Below, piece after piece: positions 13,548 through 20,423 of a stretch of DNA of 29,820 nucleotides (positions are counted from its first letter, which is position 1; every line of letters begins with the position of its first letter). The stretch comes from a virus. The notes beneath the pieces were generated by a model. It did not search any database and was not told the DNA's origin. It saw nothing but the letters and a program-made list of their open reading frames with translations. A program made the position numbers and the translations under genes. Location: the IMG/VR virus record IMGVR_UViG_3300034012_002143, positions 1-29,820 of that record; one strand, given 5' to 3'.

Positions 13548-14003
13548 ATGCCGAACGACAACACCCGCCCCGCCCATCGCCCGTCCCGCCCGGTGCTGCG
13601 CCGCCAGCGCGAGCCCGACCTCGTGGATCGCATCTTCGACTTCCTGGCCGACGACCCCAGGCTCAGGGGCCTGCCGCCGGCCGAGCTTGAAACCCTGCAG
13701 GCCGCCGTGCGTGCCGAGTTCGCGGGCGAGGAGTGCTACATCACCAGCCAGCCCGCCACCGCGCGCCAGGAGCTTGCCGCCAGCGTGCTGCGCCTGTTCG
13801 ATGGACGCAACGCCACCGAGGTGGCGCGCTGCCTGCAGATCAGCCGCGCCACCGTCTACCGCGTGCTTAAGCAGGCGCGCAGGCCTGCCGCTGGCCAGAG
13901 CCCCTTCCACGTGCCGGCCGCATCCCGTCTCACGTTTCCTGGAAATGAGACAGCCCAGCCCGTAGCTTCGGAGCCGCCATGCCCTTCACTGCCGCAGACC
14001 TGA
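13548..14003 (+). CDS. Mor-like transcription activator
   Basis: 151 aa. A basic N-terminus (MPNDNTRPAHRPSRPVLRRQ) leads into a helical dimerisation-like domain (DLVDRIFDFLADDPRLRGL), and an HTH near residues 97-118 reads RNATEVARCLQISRATVYRV. Length and order fit the Mor/C family that activates middle or late promoters in Mu-like phages as a dimer binding a dyad. It sits inside the head operon, between terminase and gpW, and its 3' end overlaps gpW by 25 bases. That 3' end contains a 25-base imperfect palindrome (13927-13951) that may be its own binding site. No clear ribosome site precedes ATG 13548, so the start is not certain. Confidence 0.72.
   Translation: MPNDNTRPAHRPSRPVLRRQREPDLVDRIFDFLADDPRLRGLPPAELETLQAAVRAEFAGEECYITSQPATARQELAASVLRLFDGRNATEVARCLQISRATVYRVLKQARRPAAGQSPFHVPAASRLTFPGNETAQPVASEPPCPSLPQT
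13927..13951. repeat. 25-base imperfect palindrome, copy 1
   Basis: Outer arms GTCTCA and TGAGAC flank inner arms TTTCC and GGAAA, the two pairs being offset by one base. A copy identical at 24 of 25 positions, in the same orientation, lies at 15699-15723. This copy is inside the end of the Mor-like gene, 28 bases before the gpW start. It could be an operator or activator site for the gpW-portal transcript. Confidence 0.75.
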
Positions 14004-14197
14004 CCGCCATCGAGACCGCCCTTGCCTCGGGCGAACTCTCCGCGAAGGTGGGTGACCGCGAGGTCACCTACCGCAGCGTGTCCGACCTCGAGCGGGCGCG
14101 GCGCCTCATCAAGGCCGAGCTCGATGCCCAGGGCAACACCGCTGCGGTGCGCCGTGGCTCGTACAGCGTGCGCTTCACCACCGCCCGCGGGGACTGA
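13979..14197 (+). CDS. Head-tail connector gpW-like
   Basis: 72 aa beginning MPFTAADLTAIETALASGEL, then VTYRSVSDLERARRLIKAEL and a beta-like C-terminus (RRGSYSVRFTT). Size and sequence order match lambda gpW, a small connector that joins the portal to the tail attachment protein (compare the gpW segments 'SVSDLKKYIAEL' and 'RRRGPAGFYV'). It lies directly before the portal, as in lambda. The start is the ATG at 13979, overlapping the end of the Mor-like gene. A portal ATG follows its stop after three bases. Confidence 0.85.
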   Translation: MPFTAADLTAIETALASGELSAKVGDREVTYRSVSDLERARRLIKAELDAQGNTAAVRRGSYSVRFTTARGD

Positions 14198-14200
14198 TCC

Positions 14201-15679
14201 ATGGCCGACGCCACCGCGCCCAACCTGCTCGACCGCCTCGTCGGCTACCTCGCCCCGGCCACGGCCATTCGCCGCATGCGTGCGCGCGAGGCTCTCACGC
14301 GGGCCTACGAAGGTGCCAGCCAGCGTGACGGCTGGCGGCCCCGGCGCAGCGGCGCCAGCGCCAACACCGACCACCTGGCCGATGCTTCCAGCCTGCGTGC
14401 CCGCTCGCGTGCCCTCGTGCAGAACGTTCCCTATGTGCGCCGCGGCCTCGACAGCCTGGTCGCCAACATCATCGGCACCGGCATCACCCCGCGCAGCCTC
14501 GCGCAGAACGCCTCCGCCATTGACCGCCTGTGGAACGACTGGGCGCAGGTGGCCGACGCCGACGGCCGCCTCGACCTCTACGGCATCCAGGCCGCCGCCT
14601 ACCGGGCCATGGAACAGGACGGCGAGGTGCTGATCCGCCTGCGCACGCGGCGCCGCGAAGACGGCCTGCCCGTGCCCCTGCAGCTGCAGCTGCTCGAGAT
14701 CGACTGGCTCGACACCTCCAAGACCGGCGTCGCGCCGAACGGCAACACCATCGTCGGCGGCATCGAGTACGACGTGCTGGGCCGCCCGCTGGCCTACTGG
14801 CTGTGGGACCAGCACCCGGGCGACATCACCGTGCCGCGGCGCGGCCGTGCCGCGAGCTACGCCGTGCCGGCCAGCAGCATCATCCACCTCTACAACCCCG
14901 AGCGCCCGGGCCAGGGGCGAGGCTTCCCGCGCCTGGCGCCAGTCATCGCCCGCGTGCGCGACCTGCAGCTCTACGAAGACGCCGAGCTGCAGCGCAAGAA
15001 CCTCGAGACCCGGCTGGCCGTTCTCGCCAGCGGCGACCCCTCCACCATGTCGCTGTCCGAGAGCCAGGAGCAGAGCGCCGTGCGTGCCAATGGCGAGCTC
15101 GGCACCCTGGCCAGCGGCAGCATCACTCAGGTGCCGACGGGCATGTCGCTCACCGTCGTCGAGCCCAAGGCCGCGCCGGGCTACGTCGACTACCTGCGTT
15201 TCAACCTCCACCTCATCGCCGCCGGCATGGGCGTCACCTACGAGATGCTCACCGGTGACGTCAAGGAGGTGAACTTCTCCAGCGCCCGCGTCGCGCTGCT
15301 GGAGTTCCGCCGCGGCGCCGAGCAGCTGCAGTGGCTCACCGTCATCCCGCGCCTGTGCGTGCCGATCTGGCGGGCCTTCATCGACGCTGCGGTGCTCGGT
15401 GGCGCGCTGCCGCGTGCCGACTACGCCGTCGACTGGTCCACGCCGAAGTGGGACTACGTCAACCCCGAGCAGGACGTCAAGGCCGACCTGGCCGAGATCT
15501 CCGGCGGCCTGAGCACCATCAGCGAGAAGCTGCGCCGCCGGGGCTACAAGCCCGACCTCGTGTTCCGCGAGCTGCGCAGCGACTTCGAGCGCCTGCGGGC
15601 CGATGGCACGCTCGACCTGCTGCTGCAGCTGCAGACCGGCCAGGCTGCCACGGCCGAGCCGGCGCCGCCCGCAACCTGA
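14201..15679 (+). CDS. Portal protein (lambda family)
   Basis: 492 aa. The N-terminal segment reads LTRAYEGASQRDGWRPRRSG, then RARSRALVQNVPYVRRGLDS and LVANIIGTGITPRS, the standard start of lambda gpB-type portals. Later segments include EVLIRLRTRR, LLEIDWLDTS and LLEFRRGAEQLQWLTVIPRL. It forms the dodecameric ring at the capsid vertex through which DNA is pumped by the terminase. Length is close to gpB (about 530). The start at ATG 14201 follows gpW closely. A palindrome follows its stop, at 15699-15723. Confidence 0.92.
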   Translation: MADATAPNLLDRLVGYLAPATAIRRMRAREALTRAYEGASQRDGWRPRRSGASANTDHLADASSLRARSRALVQNVPYVRRGLDSLVANIIGTGITPRSLAQNASAIDRLWNDWAQVADADGRLDLYGIQAAAYRAMEQDGEVLIRLRTRRREDGLPVPLQLQLLEIDWLDTSKTGVAPNGNTIVGGIEYDVLGRPLAYWLWDQHPGDITVPRRGRAASYAVPASSIIHLYNPERPGQGRGFPRLAPVIARVRDLQLYEDAELQRKNLETRLAVLASGDPSTMSLSESQEQSAVRANGELGTLASGSITQVPTGMSLTVVEPKAAPGYVDYLRFNLHLIAAGMGVTYEMLTGDVKEVNFSSARVALLEFRRGAEQLQWLTVIPRLCVPIWRAFIDAAVLGGALPRADYAVDWSTPKWDYVNPEQDVKADLAEISGGLSTISEKLRRRGYKPDLVFRELRSDFERLRADGTLDLLLQLQTGQAATAEPAPPAT

Positions 15680-15698
15680 ACGCGCAGTTCTACAAGTT

Positions 15699-15723
15699 GT
15701 CTCACGTTTCCTGGAATTGAGAC
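15699..15723. repeat. 25-base imperfect palindrome, copy 2
   Basis: GTCTCA and TGAGAC arms around TTTCCTGGAA, differing from copy 1 (13927-13951) at one base. It is the main feature of the 59-base gap between portal and capsid genes, 16 bases before the first possible ATG of the capsid gene. Position suggests regulation of the capsid operon, or a boundary repeat of the gpW-portal module. Confidence 0.75.
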
Positions 15724-15738
15724 ACGCGGCGCCCGAGC

Positions 15739-17805
15739 ATGGGCGCCATGACAACCCCGCAGACCTCTGCCGGCAATTCGCACCTGCTGCCCACGCAGCA
15801 GCGCGCCGCCAGCATCGCGCCGAGCAGCTTCAACGCTGCCGAGCGCACCGTCGACGTCATCTGGACCACCGGCGCCAAGGTGCGCCGAATGGACTGGTGG
15901 ACCGGCCAGGCCTATGACGAGGAGCTCGTCGTCAGCGCCGAGGCCGTCGACCTCTCCCGCCTGGCCAGTGGCGCCGCCCCGGTGCTGGACTCCCACCGCG
16001 CCTACGGCCTCGACTCGCAGATCGGCGTCGTGCTGCGCGCCAGCGTCGAGGGCGGAGAGGGCCGCGCCACCCTGCGCCTGAGCGAGCGCGAGGAGCTTGC
16101 CGGCCTCGTGCGCGACATCGAGGCCGGGATCATCCGCAACATCAGCGTGGGCTACAACGTCCAGCGCTACGAAGTGGTGGCCGCGGCCAACCGCACCGAC
16201 GGCGGCACCGTGCCGCTGTACCGGGCTGTCGCCTGGCAGCCCGCCGAACTCTCCTTCGTCCCCATTCCCGCGGATGCCGGCAGCGGCACCCGTGGCGACC
16301 CTGCGCATGGCGGCACGCCGTGCCTGTTCGTGTCGGCCCCTGCTGCCGACGCTACCCGGGCACCTGCCCAACCCACCACCTCGAGGACTTCGATGGACGA
16401 CTCGCTCCAGCCCGGCAGCGCCGCCCCGGCCGCCGACACCAATCCCGCCCCGGCTGCGCAGCCTGCGGCGCAGCAGCGCGCCGACGCGCAGCCCGCGCAG
16501 ACCGCCGCCGACATCACCGACCTGTGCGTGCGCCACGGCGTGCCGCAGCTGGCCGCCGGCCTGATCCGCTCCGGCCAGGGCCTCGACGGCGCCCGCGCCG
16601 CCGTGCTGGCCGAGCTGGCCGTGCGTGACGCCGCCTCGGGCGGCCACCGCAACGTCGGCGCCACGCGCGTCGAGACTGTCTCCGACGAGATGGCCACGCG
16701 CATGGCGGGCATCGAGCAGGCCATCCTGCACCGCATCGCCCCGCGCACCCAGCTCGACGACAACGGCCGCCAGTACCGCGGCATGTCGCTGCTGGAGATC
16801 GGCCGCGCCTTCCTCGAGGCCCACGGCCAGCAGACCCGCGGCGTGGACCGTGTCACCCTGGCCGGCCGCATCCTGCACTTCCGTGCCGGCGGCATGCACA
16901 CCACCAGCGACTTCTCCTCGCTGTTCGCCAACGTCGCCAACAAGCGCCTTCGCGGCGCCTACGACGAGAACCCCGGCACCTACGCCATGTGGGCTCGCCG
17001 CGGCCCGAACGCGCCCGACTTCAAGAACGTCAGCGTGGTGCAGCTCTCTGGTGCCCCGGATCTGCTGCAGACCAACGAGCACGGCGAGTTCAAGTACGGC
17101 ACGATGCGCGACGGCGCCGAGACCTACGCCGTCATCACCTACGGCCGCATCGTCAGCCTGACCCGTCAGGCCATCATCAACGACGACCTGCGCGCCTTCG
17201 ACCGCCTGGTCACCGCCTTCGGCTTCGCGGCCCGCCGGCTGGAGAACCGCACGGTCTACAGCCAGCTCACCGCCAACGCCAACCTGGCCGACGGCGGCGC
17301 GCTGTTCAACAGCACCGCCATCACCACGGCCGGCGGCCACGCCAACCTCGGCACCGGTGCCGGCAGCGCGCTGCAGCTGTCGAGCCTGTCCACGGCGCGC
17401 GCTGCCATGCGCGTGCAGAAGGGCCTGGCCGGCGAGGAGCTCAACCTCGCGCCGAGCTTCCTCATCGTGCCGGCCGCGCTGGAGCAGACCGCCTACCAGC
17501 TCACCAGCAACCAGTACATGCCGGCCCAGCCGAGCAACATCAACGAGTTCCGCACCGGTGGCCGCACCGCGCTGGAGCCCGTGGTCGAGCCGCTGCTGGA
17601 CGCCTCCAGCGCCTCGGCGTGGTACCTGGCCGCCGCCAGCTCGCAGGTCGACACCGTCGAGTACTGCTACCTCGACGGCGCCGAAGGCCCGGTCATCGAG
17701 AGCGACGTCGGCTTCGAGGTCGACGGCGTCTCCTACAAGTGCCGCCTGGACTTCGGCGCCAAGGCGATCGACTTCCGCGGCCTCTACAAGGCCAACGGCG
17801 CCTGA
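15739..17805 (+). CDS. Prohead protease / major capsid protein fusion
   Basis: 688 aa. Residues about 1-175 resemble the S78 (HK97-type) prohead protease: His in DSHRAYGL (about 86), Ser in RNISVGYNVQRYE (about 136) and acidic residues in PAELSFVPIPAD (about 170). An Ala/Pro/Gln-rich linker (about 185-260) follows, likely scaffold-like and removed on maturation. The rest is a capsid domain (MHTTSDFSSLFANVANKRLR, RIVSLTRQAIINDDLRAFDR, SFLIVPAALEQTAYQL). Fused protease-capsid proteins are a recognised family. Two starts are possible, 15739 or 15748, with no strong ribosome site. An internal ATG at 16393 with a GAGGA motif may give a separate scaffold-capsid form. Confidence 0.88.
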   Translation: MGAMTTPQTSAGNSHLLPTQQRAASIAPSSFNAAERTVDVIWTTGAKVRRMDWWTGQAYDEELVVSAEAVDLSRLASGAAPVLDSHRAYGLDSQIGVVLRASVEGGEGRATLRLSEREELAGLVRDIEAGIIRNISVGYNVQRYEVVAAANRTDGGTVPLYRAVAWQPAELSFVPIPADAGSGTRGDPAHGGTPCLFVSAPAADATRAPAQPTTSRTSMDDSLQPGSAAPAADTNPAPAAQPAAQQRADAQPAQTAADITDLCVRHGVPQLAAGLIRSGQGLDGARAAVLAELAVRDAASGGHRNVGATRVETVSDEMATRMAGIEQAILHRIAPRTQLDDNGRQYRGMSLLEIGRAFLEAHGQQTRGVDRVTLAGRILHFRAGGMHTTSDFSSLFANVANKRLRGAYDENPGTYAMWARRGPNAPDFKNVSVVQLSGAPDLLQTNEHGEFKYGTMRDGAETYAVITYGRIVSLTRQAIINDDLRAFDRLVTAFGFAARRLENRTVYSQLTANANLADGGALFNSTAITTAGGHANLGTGAGSALQLSSLSTARAAMRVQKGLAGEELNLAPSFLIVPAALEQTAYQLTSNQYMPAQPSNINEFRTGGRTALEPVVEPLLDASSASAWYLAAASSQVDTVEYCYLDGAEGPVIESDVGFEVDGVSYKCRLDFGAKAIDFRGLYKANGA
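16383..16395 (+). promoter_or_regulatory. Possible internal ribosome site and start in the capsid fusion gene
   Basis: GAGGA (16383-16387) lies five bases before an in-frame ATG at 16393, which would begin MDDSLQPGSAAPAA. This falls in the linker just after the protease domain, so a shorter protein of linker plus capsid could be made. The nested in-frame start in lambda C/Nu3 is a known parallel. Confidence 0.45.
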
Positions 17806-17812
17806 TGACCCA

Positions 17813-17836
17813 CCGGGCGCCCGCACGGGCGCCCGG
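17813..17836. terminator. Strong hairpin after the capsid gene
   Basis: CCGGGCGCCCG (17813-17823) and CGGGCGCCCGG (17826-17836) form an 11-bp perfect inverted repeat a few bases after the capsid stop. No T-run follows, so it is not a standard intrinsic terminator. It may protect the 3' end of capsid mRNA or attenuate transcription into the next gene. Confidence 0.5.
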
Positions 17837-17873
17837 CTGACGCACACCACGCACAGCAGCAAGGAACAGCACC

Positions 17874-18203
17874 ATGCGCAACTTCATCCAGGACGGTGAC
17901 GTGCTCACCGTCGCCGCCCCCTACGACGTCGCCTCGGGCGCCGGCATGCAGGTGGGCTCCCTGTTCGGCGTCGCCTCTGCGGCGGCGCTCAATGGCGCCA
18001 CCGTCGAGATGGCTCTCGAAGGCGTCTACGAACTGACGGCCCTCGGTACCGACACCGGCAGCGTCGGCACGGTCGTGTACTGGGACAACACCAACAAGCG
18101 CATCACCACGACCGTCGGCTCCAACCTCAAGGTCGGCGCACTCTGGGTCGCCAAGACCAACGGCCAGACCACCGCCGTCGTGCGGCTGAACGCCACGGTC
18201 TAA
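17874..18203 (+). CDS. DUF2190 capsid decoration/stabilisation protein
   Basis: 109 aa beginning MRNFIQDGDVLTVAAPYDV, then SGAGMQVGSLFGVASAAALN and VEMALEGVYELTAL, an all-beta protein typical of DUF2190. Its members are capsid cement proteins occupying the position of lambda gpD. It immediately follows the capsid gene. AAGGA is eight bases before the ATG. No signal peptide or cysteines. Length is right for the family. Confidence 0.85.
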   Translation: MRNFIQDGDVLTVAAPYDVASGAGMQVGSLFGVASAAALNGATVEMALEGVYELTALGTDTGSVGTVVYWDNTNKRITTTVGSNLKVGALWVAKTNGQTTAVVRLNATV

Positions 18204-18218
18204 GCCGCGCCCGCCACC

Positions 18219-18527
18219 ATGCCCGCCGCCCCGTTCGCCGCCCTCGAAGCCCGCGTCAACGCGGCCGTCTTCGCGCGGCTGGCGAACGTGGTGGTGCAGC
18301 TCGGCGGCATCCAGCGCGCCGGCATCTTCGACAACGGCCACACGGTGGCCAGCGTCGCCGGGCTGGGCATGGCCTCGCGCGGCCCCGCGCTGCAGCTGCC
18401 CACCGCGCACGTGCCGCCCACGCCGGAGGGCCGACCGGTCGTCGTGCAGGGCAGGGCGTACACCATCGTCGAGCACCAGCCTGACGGCACCGGCATCAGC
18501 ACGCTGCTGCTGGAGGTGGCCGCATGA
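18219..18527 (+). CDS. Head-tail attachment protein (FII-like)
   Basis: 102 aa with LEARVNAAVFARLANVVVQL at the N-terminus and RPVVVQGRAYTIVEHQPDG near the C-terminus, a beta-rich pattern typical of small head-tail joining proteins (lambda gpFII group). Order in the operon (decoration protein, this gene, tail terminator, tail tube) supports the call. Its end overlaps the tail terminator start by four bases (ATGA), so no room exists for a Z gene in the lambda position. Confidence 0.65.
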   Translation: MPAAPFAALEARVNAAVFARLANVVVQLGGIQRAGIFDNGHTVASVAGLGMASRGPALQLPTAHVPPTPEGRPVVVQGRAYTIVEHQPDGTGISTLLLEVAA

Positions 18528-18964
18528 CCACCGTCGTCTCGCAGGTCGTCGGCGCCGTCGTGGCTGCCCTGCAGGCCGCGCCGGCCGTCTCGGCCAACGT
18601 CGCGCGGGTTCGCCTGCGGCCCTGGAGCGAGGCCACCACCTCGGCCGTGGCCGTGCGCCCCATCGACGCCACGCGCGAGGAAGCCTCGCTCTACGGCTTC
18701 GGCGGCCCCGAGGCCTGGCAGGTCCGCGTGGCCGTCGAGTGCTACGCGCGCAGCACCACCACCGCGCCCGACGCCGCCATCGACTCGCTCGTCCAGGCCG
18801 TCTACGGCCGCCTCATGGCCGACCCGACCCTCGGCGGCGTCATCACCGCCGGGCTCGAGCCCCAGGGCATCACCTTCGACTTCGACGCCGAGGCCGAGAA
18901 GTTCGCCGCCGCCACCTTTGTCCTTGCCGCCCGCATCCGCACGGCGGGCACCAACCTTTCCTGA
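18524..18964 (+). CDS. Tail terminator (gpU-like)
   Basis: 146 aa beginning MTTVVSQVVGAVVAALQAAP, then ARVRLRPWSEATTSAVAVRP, WQVRVAVECYAR, and AAIDSLVQAVYGRLMADPTL, a pattern shared with gpU/tail-completion proteins: an N-terminal helix, a beta-hairpin carrying the receptor surface, a second helix, and a final beta segment (FVLAARIRTAG). It caps the tail tube before joining to the head. The start overlaps the FII-like stop. A tail tube gene follows immediately, as expected. Confidence 0.75.
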   Translation: MTTVVSQVVGAVVAALQAAPAVSANVARVRLRPWSEATTSAVAVRPIDATREEASLYGFGGPEAWQVRVAVECYARSTTTAPDAAIDSLVQAVYGRLMADPTLGGVITAGLEPQGITFDFDAEAEKFAAATFVLAARIRTAGTNLS

Positions 18965-18979
18965 CAGGAGCCCGCCACC

Positions 18980-19624
18980 ATGGCTTTCTACTTCGCCGAA
19001 GGCTCGAAGTTCTACCTCTCGCAGACCTTCGCCACCGCCAAGACCATCACCGGCATCAGCAACGCCAACCCCGGCGTGGCCACGGCCACCGCGCACGGCT
19101 ACGCCGACAACGACGAGATCCTGCTCGCCTCGGGCTGGGAAGACGCCACCGACAGCGTCTACCTCGCCGACCAGCTCACCGCCGACACCTTCGGCATCAA
19201 GGGCCTGAACAGCTCCGACACCACCTGGTTCGCCGCCGGCGCCGGCGCCGGCTCGGCGCAGAAGATCAGCTCCTGGGTCGAGATCCCGCAGGTGCTGAAC
19301 ATCAGCGCCAGCGGCGGTGACGCGCGCTTCACCAACGTCGAGCTGCTGGCCCGCCGCAACAGCATCGCGGTGCCCACCGGCTTCAACCCGACGCAGCTCA
19401 CGCTCAGCCTTGCGCACGACCCCAACCTCGCTGGGTACCAGACGATGCTCGACATCTCGCGCCGCCTCGCCAAGGTCGCGTTCAAGGTCGTGATGGCCGG
19501 CGGCGGCACGGGCTACGGCTACGGCCACCTGACGGTCTCCGAGATGCCTGCCATGCAGCGCAACCAGGTCAACACCGTGCAGTGCGGCATCGCCATGCTG
19601 GGCCGGTTCATCACCTACGCCTGA
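18980..19624 (+). CDS. Major tail tube protein
   Basis: 214 aa with an N-terminal strand (MAFYFAEGSKFYLSQTFATA) and a Gly/Ala-rich region (WFAAGAGAGSAQKISSWVEI). A core follows reading FTNVELLARRNSIAVPTGFN then LTLSLAHDPNLAGYQTMLDI. This fits tail tube proteins of the lambda gpV type, which stack as hexamers. A good CAGGAG ribosome site precedes the ATG. The gene lies between the terminator and the G/GT pair, exactly the lambda order. No Ig-like C-terminal domain is visible, so it corresponds to the core of gpV only. Confidence 0.82.
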   Translation: MAFYFAEGSKFYLSQTFATAKTITGISNANPGVATATAHGYADNDEILLASGWEDATDSVYLADQLTADTFGIKGLNSSDTTWFAAGAGAGSAQKISSWVEIPQVLNISASGGDARFTNVELLARRNSIAVPTGFNPTQLTLSLAHDPNLAGYQTMLDISRRLAKVAFKVVMAGGGTGYGYGHLTVSEMPAMQRNQVNTVQCGIAMLGRFITYA

Positions 19625-19631
19625 CGGTTTC

Positions 19632-19737
19632 GGGGCGCGGCACGCGGCTTCTCCTCCCGCGCGCCGGATCCGATGGGTCCGAGTCCGGCACGCCGCGCCC
19701 CACCTCCTGATCGGACCCGTCAGCTATCGGACCCATC
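19632..19737 (+). promoter_or_regulatory. Leader with nested inverted repeats before the G/GT genes
   Basis: The 116-base gap before the G-like gene carries GGGGCGCGGC (19632-19641) paired with GCCGCGCCCC (19692-19701), and GATGGGTCCGA (19672-19682) paired with TCGGACCCATC (19727-19737). TCGGACCC at 19711-19718 can also pair with GGGTCCGA at 19675-19682, so two stems are mutually exclusive. The distal arm ends three bases before the ATG at 19741, where no ribosome site is evident. An attenuator or translation control is plausible. Confidence 0.6.
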
Positions 19738-19740
19738 CTC

Positions 19741-20067
19741 ATGTCGATCAAGATCAACGTCAGTGACAAGGTGCGCTGCAAGGTCAGCGGCACCATCGCC
19801 GACGCCAGCGGCCCGCAGCCGTTCGACTTCTCCTTCGTCGCCCGGCGCCTGTCGGCCGACGAGCTCGCCGACCAGCTCACCAACAGCGACCAGCTTGTGG
19901 AGGAGTTCCTCGCCGGCGTCATCGAGTCGTGGCAGGGCGTCAAGGCCGAGGCCGGCGAGATCCCCTACAGCCGCGAGGCGCTCGCCCAGCTGCTGCAGAT
20001 CCCGGGCATCGGCCGCCTGATGCTGGGCGCCTACATCACCGACTGCGGCGCCCGCGCAAAAAACTAG
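19741..20067 (+). CDS. Tail assembly chaperone G-like
   Basis: 108 aa beginning MSIKINVSDKVRCKVSGTIA, then PFDFSFVARRLSADELADQL and EEFLAGVIESWQGV, and ending CGARAKN. The sequence fits the small upstream chaperone of siphophages (lambda gpG), made in excess over the frameshifted G-T form. Ribosomes reading normally stop at TAG 20065-20067. Those that slip at 20058-20064 continue into the T reading frame. It lies between tail tube and tape measure, the conserved position. Confidence 0.85.
   Translation: MSIKINVSDKVRCKVSGTIADASGPQPFDFSFVARRLSADELADQLTNSDQLVEEFLAGVIESWQGVKAEAGEIPYSREALAQLLQIPGIGRLMLGAYITDCGARAKN
20058..20064 (+). other. Programmed -1 ribosomal frameshift site (A AAA AAC)
   Basis: The zero frame reads GCA AAA AAC TAG, so the slippery heptamer A AAA AAC sits one codon before the G stop. 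A -1 slip makes the next codon CTA (from 20064), giving ...RAKN-LADVARAAAEHA. It is the classic position for the G/GT shift, and an identical heptamer is efficient in bacteria. No downstream stem could be judged by eye. Confidence 0.88.
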
Positions 20068-20417
20068 CAGACGTCGCCCGTGCAGCAGCCGAGCATGCCC
20101 AGCGCCGCCAGCAGCCAGCCCACGCCTTCGAGCAGGCACTGGCTGCGCTCGGCCCTGGCGGCACGGGCGACGACGAGGTCTTCCTCTGGCGGTGCAACCT
20201 GCCGGCCTGGGAGACCTGGTGCGCGCTGCAGACTCAGTGGCGCACCAGCATGGCCGGCGCCACGGGTCTGGACTACGCCGCCGCGCTCGCGTGGCTGCGT
20301 GACGTGGAAGGCCTCGCGGGTGACGAGCTGCGCGAGCGCATGCACCTGCTGCGCGGCTGCGAGCACGCCGTCCTGGAGGTCTACGCGCGGCGCGACGACG
20401 ACCAGCCGATGGGGTAG
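20064..20417 (+). CDS. T part of the tail chaperone G-T (made only by -1 frameshift)
   Basis: 117 codons continuing after the slip, LADVARAAAEHAQRRQQPAH then EVFLWRCNLPAWETWCALQT, ending ARRDDDQPMG. There is no plausible independent start, so the product is G-T, about 225 aa with G at its front. The T-part binds the tape measure, which is encoded six bases after its stop. Translated with an ATG elsewhere, the frame would begin inside G and give nonsense. Confidence 0.85.
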   Translation, partial: LADVARAAAEHAQRRQQPAHAFEQALAALGPGGTGDDEVFLWRCNLPAWETWCALQTQWRTSMAGATGLDYAAALAWLRDVEGLAGDELRERMHLLRGCEHAVLEVYARRDDDQPMG

Positions 20418-20423
20418 CGACTG

